Part shown: positions 1 to 8,048 of the stretch, piece after piece
Layout of the letters: each line of letters begins with the position of its first letter
Position numbering within the stretch: position 1 is the stretch's first letter
Source of the DNA: an uncultured Clostridia bacterium
Lineage (GTDB): Bacteria > Bacillota > Clostridia > Lachnospirales > Anaerotignaceae
Reading direction: 5' to 3'
Length of the DNA: 64,000 nt
NCBI GenBank assembly: GCA_944383885.1
Contig: CALWRF010000013.1
Location: 26,923-90,922, forward strand
Translations under genes and position numbers: made by a program
Notes under the pieces: model-generated
The model's database searches: none
What the model was told of the DNA's origin: nothing
What the model saw: the letters and a program-made list of their open reading frames with translations, nothing else

Positions 1-478
1 TTTCTATTTTATTAATTAAATCTATCTGCGGTATACCAATAACTTTTTCTTCGCTGATATATATCTGCTTTGTTTTTGGCTTCTTACCGTATTTTTTCAG
101 TGGATTTCTTAGTATTTCATAGTAAGACTTATACACTTCATCACTAATTTTATTTAATAAATTTTCTTTCTTCACAGCTAAAGACATATAGTTATTTGTA
201 TGGATTATTTTGCTTGAATCAACAGGTTTATTCATATCAATAAGCTTACTGTAATAATCAAGCTGGCAGATGTATTTATAATACTCATCTTCAGAACCTA
301 TAACCGTCTTATTTTTCTTATCATTTTTAATATCAAGTGTTTTTATTATTTTGTAAGAATCTTCTGTAAGTTCAATAAGCCTGTATGTTCCATCTTTTGG
401 TATGTATGAATCAATTATAATAGAATCTCCATTTTTATCTATCAAACTTTTAAATGCTTCCAACGCTTCATTAATCAA
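1..478 (-). CDS. cas8b: Type I-B CRISPR protein Cas8b (Csh1/TM1802 type), 5' part only
   Basis: This leftward gene runs off the left edge, so only its first 159 codons are visible. Cas8b is the large subunit of the type I-B Cascade complex, which binds crRNA and recognises target DNA. The visible part has the family's N-terminal look: a start of the MINEAL kind, then DSYIPKDGTYRLI, YYKYICQLDYYSKLIDMNKP and KIIHTNNYMSL, which I recall as typical of the Csh1/TM1802 branch. I chose the TTG at 478 because AAGGTGG lies 9 nt upstream and the in-frame codons before it reach a stop quickly; GTG and upstream TTG options are either out of frame or too close to the ribosome site. It follows cas6 by 16 nt, so the two are probably one operon. 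Family assignment is from memory of the motif pattern, not a search. Confidence 0.75.
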   Translation of the reverse strand, partial: MINEALEAFKSLIDKNGDSIIIDSYIPKDGTYRLIELTEDSYKIIKTLDIKNDKKNKTVIGSEDEYYKYICQLDYYSKLIDMNKPVDSSKIIHTNNYMSLAVKKENLLNKISDEVYKSYYEILRNPLKKYGKKPKTKQIYISEEKVIGIPQIDLINKIE

Positions 479-494
479 TTTCAATCACCACCTT

Positions 495-1196
495 TTAAAG
501 GTATCTGTAATTCATAAAACCGCAGCCACGGCTGTTATTTTCCAATATTCCTGTGCCAAGACTCATATACCAAAGTTTTTGTGCTGTTTCATTTTTTGAG
601 GCAACAAAATTTAGTTTGTCACCCAAAAGCACTATTCCTTTGTAATTTATTTTAACGGGTTTTTTGTTCTTGAATTCTATAATGTCATAAAGCTGAAAAT
701 CCTCATTAAGTTTTTCTTTTGTAAAGCTGTTATATTTTTTAACAAGGTTGATTTTAAGCCTGTTTTCATATTCGGTAAGGTGTATATTTTCTTTCCAATA
801 ACCTTCTTTGCATTTAATTAATGCCGGTGTAAGTGTATACACAGTTTCCAATATCTTTTCAGGTATAACCCGGATTTCTCCTCCAACACAGCATATTTCT
901 TCCGATTTATGGAATCTTATGTTTTTTGCAAAATAATCAGCAATTCTTTCATCTATAGTCCTTATACGCACAGTATATATTTTTTCCGGCTTATATATTT
1001 TGTCTTCTTCTATTTTATATGCCATATCAAAAACATAGTTTTTATAGCGTTTGCTTATATGAAAATTTAAAAATTCATTATCTTCTGACATTAAACTATC
1101 AATAAAATTTGCCATTTTTTCTGAAAAAGATTCATATACTATGTTATTTTTAAATACTATTCTGCAAATATACTCATATACAACCATATTTCTCAT
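495..1196 (-). CDS. cas6: CRISPR endoribonuclease Cas6
   Basis: Cas6 cuts the CRISPR precursor RNA inside each repeat to make crRNAs in type I-B and type III systems. The 233-residue length fits the family. The main evidence is the C-terminal glycine-rich loop (about residues 214-227, reading GTGILENNSRGCGF), followed by a short tail ending NYRYL, which is the hallmark of Cas6 proteins. His46 and His95 are candidates for the catalytic histidine, but this cannot be settled by eye. The gene is the first of the visible cas operon and is followed by cas8b after 16 nt. It is clearly more AT-rich than the housekeeping genes to its right, which fits a horizontally moved defence locus. Neither an array nor the other cas genes are inside the window. 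Confidence 0.85.
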   Translation of the reverse strand: MRNMVVYEYICRIVFKNNIVYESFSEKMANFIDSLMSEDNEFLNFHISKRYKNYVFDMAYKIEEDKIYKPEKIYTVRIRTIDERIADYFAKNIRFHKSEEICCVGGEIRVIPEKILETVYTLTPALIKCKEGYWKENIHLTEYENRLKINLVKKYNSFTKEKLNEDFQLYDIIEFKNKKPVKINYKGIVLLGDKLNFVASKNETAQKLWYMSLGTGILENNSRGCGFMNYRYL

Positions 1197-1494
1197 CCTT
1201 TTTATAAACAGTAACGAAATTCACAATACATCATAAATTATATCACTTTAAAAAAAATTAAGCAACTTATTCATATTTTTATATATAATTAACACAAAAA
1301 TATTTTTTGATGTTGTTAAATTTCCTAATTTATATTATATTTAGCAATATTTATTATTGTATTTTGATATAACTATCAAATTAAAGATTTTAGAATACAT
1401 TTTATTTAAAGTTATACATCATTTAAAAATATCCATATATTAAAACATATTGCATCTTTAATGTTTCAATTGATGTGTATATAATTAAACATAC
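1197..1494. other. AT-rich gap between ssrA terminator and cas6
   Basis: This 298-bp stretch is extremely AT-rich and contains no convincing ORF. It must hold the promoter and leader of the cas6-cas8b operon. I looked for regularly spaced CRISPR repeats and found none here. Confidence 0.6.
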
Positions 1495-1530
1495 AAAAAG
1501 CACCGTATCCTGTGGATACAGTGCTTTTTC
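1495..1530 (-). terminator. Intrinsic terminator of ssrA
   Basis: The arms AAAAAGCACYGTATCC and GGATACAGTGCTTTTT form a near-perfect hairpin with a 3-nt loop, and on the minus strand it ends in a T-run. It lies 5 nt beyond the tmRNA 3' end and insulates the cas operon from ssrA transcription. Confidence 0.9.
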
Positions 1531-1534
1531 AAAA

Positions 1535-1887
1535 TGGAGATGAGGGGAATCGAACCCCTGTCCGAAAACCCCGCCGCAAGGACTTCTCCCATCACATCCT
1601 GTGTTTTAACATTCCCTCGTTTTACCGCCCAAAGGCAGGCTGCAAACCTTAGTAGCTTCATAAATCTTTTTCCGCCTCAAAGCTTTGGCGAAAAAGTTGA
1701 CCGCATGCATGACGCCGGTTACTTCAACTGCGGTAGATTAAAGACCGACGGGCAGCGCTTAGGCTGCCTGTAAAGTATAATCTTTGTCGTTTATTTTTTT
1801 AAAATTCCCATGATTTTAACGCAGCTCATCGGTTCTGCGGATGGCTATCCCTGTTTTTGGAACTCCCGTCGAAACCATTACATCCCC
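1535..1887 (-). ncRNA. ssrA: Transfer-messenger RNA (tmRNA)
   Basis: tmRNA rescues stalled ribosomes and tags the unfinished protein for proteolysis, working with SmpB. The 5' end GGGGATG pairs with CATCTCC at the 3' end to make the 7-bp tRNA-like acceptor stem, followed by discriminator A; the CCA tail is not encoded. The T-arm reads GGTTCGATTCC near the 3' end and the 5' half contains the conserved TAATGGTTTCGACGGG. The tag reading frame gives NDKDYTLQAA and then UAA inside a hairpin (GGCAGCC...GCUGCCC), as in other tmRNAs. The codon just before AAC is AUA rather than the usual alanine codon. smpB ends only 3 nt upstream, so the RNA may be co-transcribed and processed. Confidence 0.96.
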
Positions 1888-1890
1888 CTG

Positions 1891-2364
1891 TTAAAGCGTA
1901 AGGTTCCTTACCTTAAACTCCTTTTCAGCTTGGCGCCTTTGGTCATTTTTAGCTATTGCCTCACGCTTGTCATAAAGCTTTTTGCCTTTTGCAATGCCTA
2001 TATCAACCTTAACCAAGCTTTTATGAAAGTAAACCTTTAAAGGCACTACTGTATAGCCTGCCTGAGATACGGCATTTGCTATTTTGGCTATTTCCTTTTT
2101 ATGCAGCAGCAGGCGTCTTGTCCTTAAAGGGTCTTTATTAAATATATTACCCTGCTCATAAGGGCTAATATGCATGCTGTAAATAAGGGCTTCACCGTTT
2201 TCAATGCGTATAAAGCTTTCTTTAAGCGAGCATTTGCCCGCGCGCATGCTTTTAACCTCTGTACCGGAAAGGGATATTCCGGCTTGGTAAGTTTCCTCAA
2301 TAAAGTAATCATGATAAGCCTTTTTGTTTTGGGCTATCAGTTTACCGCTTTTTTCTTTAGCCAC
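1891..2364 (-). CDS. smpB: SsrA-binding protein SmpB
   Basis: SmpB binds tmRNA and delivers it to stalled ribosomes in trans-translation. The 157-residue product has the family core: [39 protein letters not shown], then [15 protein letters not shown] and [12 protein letters not shown], and a basic tail ending FKVRNLTL. The start is a GTG with GGAGGTGG just upstream; the next codons read [15 protein letters not shown]. It sits directly upstream of ssrA on the same strand, with 3 nt between its stop and the tmRNA 5' end, which confirms the assignment. Confidence 0.98.
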   Translation of the reverse strand: MAKEKSGKLIAQNKKAYHDYFIEETYQAGISLSGTEVKSMRAGKCSLKESFIRIENGEALIYSMHISPYEQGNIFNKDPLRTRRLLLHKKEIAKIANAVSQAGYTVVPLKVYFHKSLVKVDIGIAKGKKLYDKREAIAKNDQRRQAEKEFKVRNLTL

Positions 2365-2513
2365 AATACCACCTCCAGCTATTACAGTGTATCATAATTA
2401 ATAAAAAAATCAAGTTACGATTAGATTACAATTTATTACAATTAAAAGCAAAACACAACTAAATTCTTTTTTATCATATTCCGGCGCCGTAAAAAACGCC
2501 GGATAAGTACTTT

Positions 2514-3434
2514 TCATTCTGCGCCGTAAAGCTTTTCTATTGTTTTGATAAGCAGATACAGCCTGTCATTCCATGGTGTTGGAACATTATATTTTTTACC
2601 AAGCTCTATCATGGTACCGGCAAAATAGTCAACCTCGGTTTTCCGTTTAGATACAACGTCCTGAAGCATTGATGTCATGCCGTCAGGGTCGGAGTCAGCC
2701 ATGCCTTGTATATGCTCATCGGCATCGTCAGCAGTAATGTTTATGCCCATTTTGTTGGCAAGAGCTATAACTTCACCCATCACCTGGCGCAAAGCGCTGT
2801 TAAGCTCTGGTATTCTTACAAATCCGCCATAGCCTGAGCGCGTTACTGCCGAAAGCTGGTTTACCCCCACATTTACCATAAATTTGTACCAAAGGGCACG
2901 CAGCATATCCTTTGGTGTTTCGCTTTCTATTCCTGATTTGTCGAAAAGCTCTTTTACAGCCTTAACCTCAGGGCTTAAAACAGTATTATCGGCGTTGCCG
3001 AACTGTATCTGCCCTTCATAAGAGCAGTATATGCCGCCTGTATTATCCCTTTCGGCGTCTGTTTTGCAAAGACCGTAAAGCACTGTGTTTTCAGGGTAAA
3101 ACGCTTTTATTCTCTCTCTTGCCGAAACGCCGTTTATTATCGTAAGAAGTATTGTATCTTTGGCTGTAACATTTTTTACATCTTTAATTGCCTGCTCAAG
3201 CTGATAATTTTTAACTGTAAATATAACCAAATCTGCTTTCCAGCTTTTATCTTCCGGGTCTATTACATTCGGCGTTATATGCTCGCCGTTTATCATCTGA
3301 CCATTTTGGCGTATTTTATCTCCCCTGCTTCCGCCGGCAACAACGGCAAAGCTTTCTGCCGTTTTAATTAAACGCCTTGCAAAAACAGTGCCTATTGCGC
3401 CTAAACCCACCATTGCCACATTTTTAATTTCCAC
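2514..3434 (-). CDS. 2-dehydropantoate 2-reductase-like protein, copy 1
   Basis: Members of the PanE/ApbA family reduce ketopantoate to pantoate with NADPH for pantothenate and CoA synthesis. The N-terminal dinucleotide-binding motif is GLGAIGTVFARRL (about residues 10-22), followed by the strand DLVIFTVKNYQ. The C-terminal helical domain starts around ALWYKFMVNVGVNQLSA, whose lysine matches the family's catalytic lysine region. The length (306) is usual. Start is a GTG with GGGAGGC 7 nt upstream. It lies 25 bp downstream of a second gene of the same family, which shares most motifs and clearly arose by duplication. Because two diverged copies sit together, one may have moved to another 2-keto acid substrate; this is inference. 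Confidence 0.85.
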   Translation of the reverse strand: MEIKNVAMVGLGAIGTVFARRLIKTAESFAVVAGGSRGDKIRQNGQMINGEHITPNVIDPEDKSWKADLVIFTVKNYQLEQAIKDVKNVTAKDTILLTIINGVSARERIKAFYPENTVLYGLCKTDAERDNTGGIYCSYEGQIQFGNADNTVLSPEVKAVKELFDKSGIESETPKDMLRALWYKFMVNVGVNQLSAVTRSGYGGFVRIPELNSALRQVMGEVIALANKMGINITADDADEHIQGMADSDPDGMTSMLQDVVSKRKTEVDYFAGTMIELGKKYNVPTPWNDRLYLLIKTIEKLYGAE

Positions 3435-3459
3435 AGTGCATGCCTCCCTTCCAGCTGTT

Positions 3460-4374
3460 TTAGTAAAGTCCTTCTATGGTTTTAATAAGAAGGTACATCC
3501 TGTCATTCCACGGTGTAGGTACACCGGCTTCTTTGCCGAATTTAATAACAGCGCCCGCAAAATAGTCAACCTCAGTATGGCGCTTTGCCAAAACATCCTG
3601 AAGCATTGAAGTTTTCCCTGCCGGGTCAAATGTAGATAGTTTCTTCTCATAAGCGTAAGCGTCTTCTTCTTTTAAAGCAATGCCTTTTTTATTTGCAAGG
3701 GTTATAACCTCTGTCATTACCTGATGCATAGCGTCATTAAGTTCCGGCACTGTAAGGAAGCTGCCGTATCCCGCGCCTGTTATTGCCGAAAGCTGGTTTG
3801 TGCTTACATTTATCATAAATTTATTCCATATTGTCCTTATCATATCAGGGCATACTTCGTTTTCTATGCCCGCCTTGTCAAAAAGCTCTTTTACAGCCTT
3901 AACTTCTGGGCTCATAACAGTGTTGTCTGCCTCGCCAAACTGTATTGTGCCTTCGCACTTACACTTAATGCCTTCATTGTTTCTTACGGCATCTATTCCC
4001 ATGCCTATGCCGTAAAGAACGGTATTGTTTGGGTAAGCTGCCTTAATTTCGTCCCTCGCTGTTACGCCGTTAAGTAAAGTTAAGAAAATCGTGTTTTCAT
4101 TAACCGCATTTTCCACATCTTTAAGCGCCTGTGCAAGGTGATAGTTTTTTACTGTAAATATAACCAAATCAGCTTTATAATCAGTGCTTTCAGGTTCTAC
4201 AACCCTTGGCTTAACTTCCTCGCCGTTTACAGCAACGCCTTTTGAGCGTATTCTGCCGGCTCTGCTGCCGCCTGCTATAACAACAAAATTATCCCCAATG
4301 CTTTTTATAAGATTTTTGGCATATACGCAGCCTATAGCGCCAAATCCCACAAGAGCCGTATTTTTAATCTCCAT
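3460..4374 (-). CDS. 2-dehydropantoate 2-reductase-like protein, copy 2
   Basis: This is the upstream member of the tandem PanE-family pair. It has the Rossmann motif GFGAIGCVYAKNL, the strand DLVIFTVKNYH and the catalytic-region motif IWNKFMINVSTNQLSA. The two paralogues are collinear over their full length and end almost identically (PTPWNDRMYLLIKTIE against PTPWNDRLYLLIKTIE). Its ATG lies inside the last codons of rnr, so the two genes overlap by 11 nt and are probably translationally coupled; GGAGGG lies 7 nt upstream. Which copy, if either, is the true PanE cannot be decided here, since no other pantothenate genes are in the window. Confidence 0.85.
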   Translation of the reverse strand: MEIKNTALVGFGAIGCVYAKNLIKSIGDNFVVIAGGSRAGRIRSKGVAVNGEEVKPRVVEPESTDYKADLVIFTVKNYHLAQALKDVENAVNENTIFLTLLNGVTARDEIKAAYPNNTVLYGIGMGIDAVRNNEGIKCKCEGTIQFGEADNTVMSPEVKAVKELFDKAGIENEVCPDMIRTIWNKFMINVSTNQLSAITGAGYGSFLTVPELNDAMHQVMTEVITLANKKGIALKEEDAYAYEKKLSTFDPAGKTSMLQDVLAKRHTEVDYFAGAVIKFGKEAGVPTPWNDRMYLLIKTIEGLY

Positions 4375-6541
4375 TTATTTTCCCTCCGTCCTCGCATTCC
4401 TCATTGTCTTTATCTGCAAATAAAAAGTCAACTGTTCTTGCCTGAGTATCTGCCCTGAGCACCTGAACCCTTACCTCATCTCCCAAACGGTAAATTTTGC
4501 CTGTTCTCTTTCCTACAACACGCATTTTATCTTCTTCGTACTCATAAAAATCATCTTCAAGCTCGTTTAAAGGCACCATGCCTTCTACAGTGTTGTTAAG
4601 CTCTACATAAACGCCCCAGCTTGTAACGCCGGAAACAATGCCGTCGTATTCCTCGCCAATATGGTCTGACATATATTCAGCCATTTTAAGCTTATCGGTT
4701 TCCCTTTCGGCGTCATCGGCTGTCCTTTCAGTTACCGAGCAGTGATAAGCCGCTTCAGCAAGGAAGCTGTCATAATGACGTATTCTTTCAGGCGAAAGCG
4801 TGCCTTCTATAATTTCCTTTATAATCCTGTGAATTTGCAGGTCAGGATAACGTCTTATAGGCGATGTGAAATGGCAGTAGTATTTTGCCGCTAAACCGAA
4901 ATGCCCTATGTTTTCAGCCTGATATTTTGCCTGCTTCATGCTTCTTAAAACCATACGGCTTATAATATGCTCCTGAGGCGTTCCGCTTACTTTTTCTATA
5001 AGCCTTTGGATTTCTTTAGGGTGTATGTCGCCTTTGCCTTTTATCCTGTAGCCGAAAGCTGAAATAAGCTTTTTAAGACCCTCCATTTTTTCCTCGTCCG
5101 GCTGGTCATGGTTACGGAAAACAAAAGGCACACCCTGCCAGTAATAATCCTCAGCTATTGTTTCGTTGCACACAAGCATAAATTCCTCAATAAGATTTGT
5201 GGCAGCGTTCTTTTCGTAAGGACCTATAGACAAAACTTTTCCTTTTTCGTCCAGAATTATTTTTGACTCAGGAAAATCAAAGTTAACCGAGCCGCGGCGC
5301 TGCCTTTTATGGTTTAAAATCTGCCTTAAATCGTTCATGTCCTCAAGCATAGGCACAAAGTCGGCGTATTCCTCCATCTGTTCCTTGTCGTGGTGCTCAA
5401 TTACGTTATTAACTTTTGTATATGTCATGCGGCAGGAGGAATGTATAACAGACTCTGCAATACGGTGGTTTACTACATTTCCGTCGTGGTCTATTTCCAT
5501 AATGCAGCTTAAAGTAAGGCGGTCGCAGTCCGGGTTAAGGGAGCATATACCGTTTGAAAGCCTGTGCGGTATCATAGGTATTACCCTGTCTACAAGGTAA
5601 ACACTTGTGCCCCTTTTATACGCTTCTTTATCAAGAGGCGAGCCTTCTGTTACATAATGGCTTACATCGGCAATATGCACTCCTAACTGATAATTGCCGT
5701 TTTCTAATATTTCAAGGCTTACGGCGTCGTCAAAGTCCTTTGAGTCATCACCGTCTATTGTAACGGTTACAAGATTTCTTAAATCTTCCCTGTCTTCAAT
5801 TTCCGCTTCTGTAATATCTTCCGGCATATTTTCCGTCTGCTCGTAAACATCTTCCGGATAATCAACCGGCAGGTTAAACTGGCGTATAACAGAAAGTATA
5901 TCAACACCGGGGTCGTCTTTATGTCCCAATATCTCTACAATTTCGCCCTCGGCACATTTATTTGGCGACGGGCGTTTTGTAATGTTTACAACTACCTTGC
6001 TTCCTGTAACAGCGCCTTTTGTTGAGCCTTTGGGAATGAAAATATCGTTTATTTTTTTATCGTCGCATACAACAAAGCCAAAGCCTCTGCCCTCGTCAAA
6101 TGTGCCTACAATACCCTCCCTTTTTTGTGAAAGTATCTTTACAACCTCTCCTACAGGGCGTCTGCCGCCAAATGCAGGCTCTGTAATACGCACAAGAACC
6201 TTATCTTTATTCATGGCGTTAAGGGAGCTTTCAGGCGGAATATATATATCATTGTCGTTGCTGTCTTCAAGCCTTGCAAATCCGAAACCCTTGGCATTTG
6301 ACATAAAAACAGCCGGAAAAAGGTTAACAGATTTTGACGTAACTATTTTGCCTTTCCTTGTTTCATAAACTTCGCCGGAAGATATAAGGGAGTCTATTAC
6401 AGCCTCAAAATCCTCTTGGTCTTCCTTAGGCACTTGAAGCATTATGCGGATTTCGCCCCTTTTAAGCGGCACATAATCCTGACTGCTTATAAATTCCTTA
6501 ACACGTTTTTTTCTTTCAAGAAGTTTTTCATCAAATTCCAT
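4364..6541 (-). CDS. rnr: Ribonuclease R
   Basis: RNase R is a 3'-to-5' exoribonuclease that degrades structured RNA and non-stop mRNA released by trans-translation. From the chosen ATG the protein is 725 residues. It has an N-terminal helix-turn-helix-like region, two cold-shock-type RNA-binding segments (GFGFARL and GFGFVVCDD), the RNB catalytic motif IDGDDSKDFDDA (about 262-273) with the metal-binding aspartates, and a C-terminal S1 domain (GIVSGVTSWGVYVELNN). I chose the ATG at 6541, reading MEFDEKLLERKKRV, because GGAAAGGCGG precedes it; an ATG 57 nt further upstream lacks a ribosome site. The rnr-smpB-ssrA order is conserved in Firmicutes, but here two PanE-like genes are inserted between rnr and smpB. 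Confidence 0.97.
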   Translation of the reverse strand: MEFDEKLLERKKRVKEFISSQDYVPLKRGEIRIMLQVPKEDQEDFEAVIDSLISSGEVYETRKGKIVTSKSVNLFPAVFMSNAKGFGFARLEDSNDNDIYIPPESSLNAMNKDKVLVRITEPAFGGRRPVGEVVKILSQKREGIVGTFDEGRGFGFVVCDDKKINDIFIPKGSTKGAVTGSKVVVNITKRPSPNKCAEGEIVEILGHKDDPGVDILSVIRQFNLPVDYPEDVYEQTENMPEDITEAEIEDREDLRNLVTVTIDGDDSKDFDDAVSLEILENGNYQLGVHIADVSHYVTEGSPLDKEAYKRGTSVYLVDRVIPMIPHRLSNGICSLNPDCDRLTLSCIMEIDHDGNVVNHRIAESVIHSSCRMTYTKVNNVIEHHDKEQMEEYADFVPMLEDMNDLRQILNHKRQRRGSVNFDFPESKIILDEKGKVLSIGPYEKNAATNLIEEFMLVCNETIAEDYYWQGVPFVFRNHDQPDEEKMEGLKKLISAFGYRIKGKGDIHPKEIQRLIEKVSGTPQEHIISRMVLRSMKQAKYQAENIGHFGLAAKYYCHFTSPIRRYPDLQIHRIIKEIIEGTLSPERIRHYDSFLAEAAYHCSVTERTADDAERETDKLKMAEYMSDHIGEEYDGIVSGVTSWGVYVELNNTVEGMVPLNELEDDFYEYEEDKMRVVGKRTGKIYRLGDEVRVQVLRADTQARTVDFLFADKDNEECEDGGKINGD

Positions 6542-6681
6542 AAATGCCGCCGCCTTTCCAAAACGAAAGTAATCAATATTATTATAACAAATAACCAATA
6601 AAATAAAAACAAAAAAATTATTTATATAATGCTTTAAATAAAGCGGTATAAATGTTAAAATTTACAGTGAGGTGATTAAAT

Positions 6682-7203
6682 ATGAAACCATTGGTAGGCA
6701 TTATAATGGGCAGCGATTCCGACCTTCCTGTTATGAGCGAGGCGGCAAAACTCCTTGACAAACTGGAAATTCCTTATGAGCTTACAGTTATTTCAGCTCA
6801 CAGGACGCCTGATAGAATGTATGAGTACGCGCGCACTGCGCATGAGCGCGGTATTAAAGTAATAATAGCCGGGGCAGGCGGCGCGGCGCATCTTCCGGGC
6901 ATGACAGCCGCTATGACAAGCGTGCCTGTTATAGGTGTGCCTGTTAAAACATCAACATTAAGCGGCGTTGACTCGCTGTATTCAATCTGCCAGATGCCGC
7001 CGGGCATACCTGTTGCAACTGTTGCCATTAACGGCGCGCAGAACGCAGGAATACTTGCCGCCCAGATTTTAGGCGCATCTGACGAAAATATTTATAACAA
7101 AGTTCAGGACTTCAAAAAAGGTCTTGAGGAAATGGTTCTTAAAAAAGCCGAGAAGCTTGAGGAAATTAAGTACGCCGCTTATATAGAGGGCATGAAAAAA
7201 TAA
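6682..7203 (+). CDS. purE: N5-carboxyaminoimidazole ribonucleotide mutase PurE
   Basis: PurE (class I) rearranges N5-CAIR to CAIR in de novo purine synthesis. The 173-residue protein has the family signature: [12 protein letters not shown] near the N-terminus, [13 protein letters not shown] with the catalytic histidine, then [14 protein letters not shown] and [26 protein letters not shown] lies upstream of the ATG. It is divergent from rnr and stands alone, with no purK or purC beside it, whereas purE usually heads a purine operon in Firmicutes. The C-terminal helix is longer and more charged than in the minimal enzyme. Confidence 0.97.
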   Translation: MKPLVGIIMGSDSDLPVMSEAAKLLDKLEIPYELTVISAHRTPDRMYEYARTAHERGIKVIIAGAGGAAHLPGMTAAMTSVPVIGVPVKTSTLSGVDSLYSICQMPPGIPVATVAINGAQNAGILAAQILGASDENIYNKVQDFKKGLEEMVLKKAEKLEEIKYAAYIEGMKK

Positions 7204-7346
7204 ACACATATACAAATTGCTGTCCGCCTGTATTGGAGGCAATAAGTTCATAAATTTACTCAGCAGGCGGAATTTATTTCAAACAGATACAATGGGGTTT
7301 CAAATCTTTTATTAAAATGGAACTTTTCGTTTATACTAATGTCTTA

Positions 7347-7386
7347 TCAGCCAAAGGCTTATTTAAGTCTTTGGCTGATTGTTGTT
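7347..7386 (+). terminator. Probable terminator after purE
   Basis: TCAGCCAAAG and CTTTGGCTGA form a 10-bp stem with a 12-nt loop, followed by TTGTTGTTG. The tail is T-rich rather than a clean T-run, so it may be leaky. A weaker pair (TCCGCCTG and CAGGCGGA) lies about 110 bp upstream. Confidence 0.6.
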
Positions 7387-7413
7387 GACAAATATTTTAA
7401 CGGCGCATATTAT
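7385..7413 (+). promoter_or_regulatory. Consensus sigma-A promoter for the HD-domain gene
   Basis: TTGACA at 7385-7390 and TATTAT at 7408-7413 are separated by exactly 17 bp. It sits 28 bp upstream of the HD gene ATG and starts inside the tail of the preceding terminator. Confidence 0.8.
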
Positions 7414-7441
7414 ATAAACAACTTAATTTCCGGAGGCAAAA

Positions 7442-7975
7442 ATGAACGATTATATAACCACATATTCTAAAAAGCATATTAATCCCCTGAAGCCCGATAT
7501 TGATGATATAGACATTAAAGACATAGCTCACGCTTTATCCCTTATGGTAAGGGCAAACGGGCATTTTCCGGAGTTTTATTCTGTATGCCAGCACTCAATA
7601 CACTGCTGTGAAGAAGCCCTCTGCCGTGATTTGGATAAAAATACAGCCCTTTTATGCCTTCTCCATGATGCCAGCGAGGCTTATATTGCCGACATAATAC
7701 GCCCTGTTAAAAAGCATATACCGCATTATTCTGATATTGAAAAAAATATTCAAAATGCCGTTTACAGCAAATATGCAGGAAACATTCCCGGTGAAAAAGA
7801 ATTAAAACATGTTAAAGATATTGACGATACACTTTTATATTATGAATTTCTGCATTTTACAGGGGAAAAGCTGCTAAAGAGCGAACCTTTTATTAAATCA
7901 AACCCTGATTTTTCATTTATTCCTTTCCCTGAAGCCGAAAAAAAATTTATCGCTCTCTTTAAAATACTAAGTTAA
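7442..7975 (+). CDS. HD-domain phosphohydrolase-like protein
   Basis: HD-domain proteins are metal-dependent phosphohydrolases, many acting on nucleotides. The 177-residue product shows a conserved histidine in SVCQHSIHCCEEA (about 45-57), the HD doublet in LLHDASEAYIADI (about 77-89) and a later aspartate in KDIDDTLLYYEF, an arrangement like the YfbR 5'-nucleotidase-type HD proteins often found on phages and plasmids. It has its own consensus promoter and a CGGAGG ribosome site, so it is transcribed alone, and it ends at a terminator shared with the converging dnaI-like gene. The substrate is not predictable from sequence. Confidence 0.8.
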   Translation: MNDYITTYSKKHINPLKPDIDDIDIKDIAHALSLMVRANGHFPEFYSVCQHSIHCCEEALCRDLDKNTALLCLLHDASEAYIADIIRPVKKHIPHYSDIEKNIQNAVYSKYAGNIPGEKELKHVKDIDDTLLYYEFLHFTGEKLLKSEPFIKSNPDFSFIPFPEAEKKFIALFKILS

Positions 7976-7989
7976 TACAGTACAATACA

Positions 7990-8040
7990 CAAAAAAACGG
8001 CACGAATTTTTAACTGTATAATTTCGTACCGTTTTAATTT
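7990..8040. terminator. Bidirectional terminator
   Basis: AAAACGGCACGAAT and ATTTCGTACCGTTTT pair with one G-U, with A-rich and T-rich flanks on both sides. It separates the converging HD gene and dnaI-like gene. Confidence 0.85.
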
Positions 8041-8048
8041 TTCGTTTT

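Noticed and set aside
1197..1494. Possible CRISPR array or leader next to cas6
   Set aside because: No direct repeat of about 30 bp recurs at 60-70 bp spacing; the stretch is simply AT-rich.
6542..6598. Upstream start of rnr adding 19 residues
   Set aside because: The extension lacks a ribosome site, whereas GGAAAGGCGG fits the downstream ATG.
7204..7346. Possible riboswitch in the purE-HD gap
   Set aside because: Only a weak TCCGCCTG/CAGGCGGA pairing is present and no known riboswitch core can be recognised.
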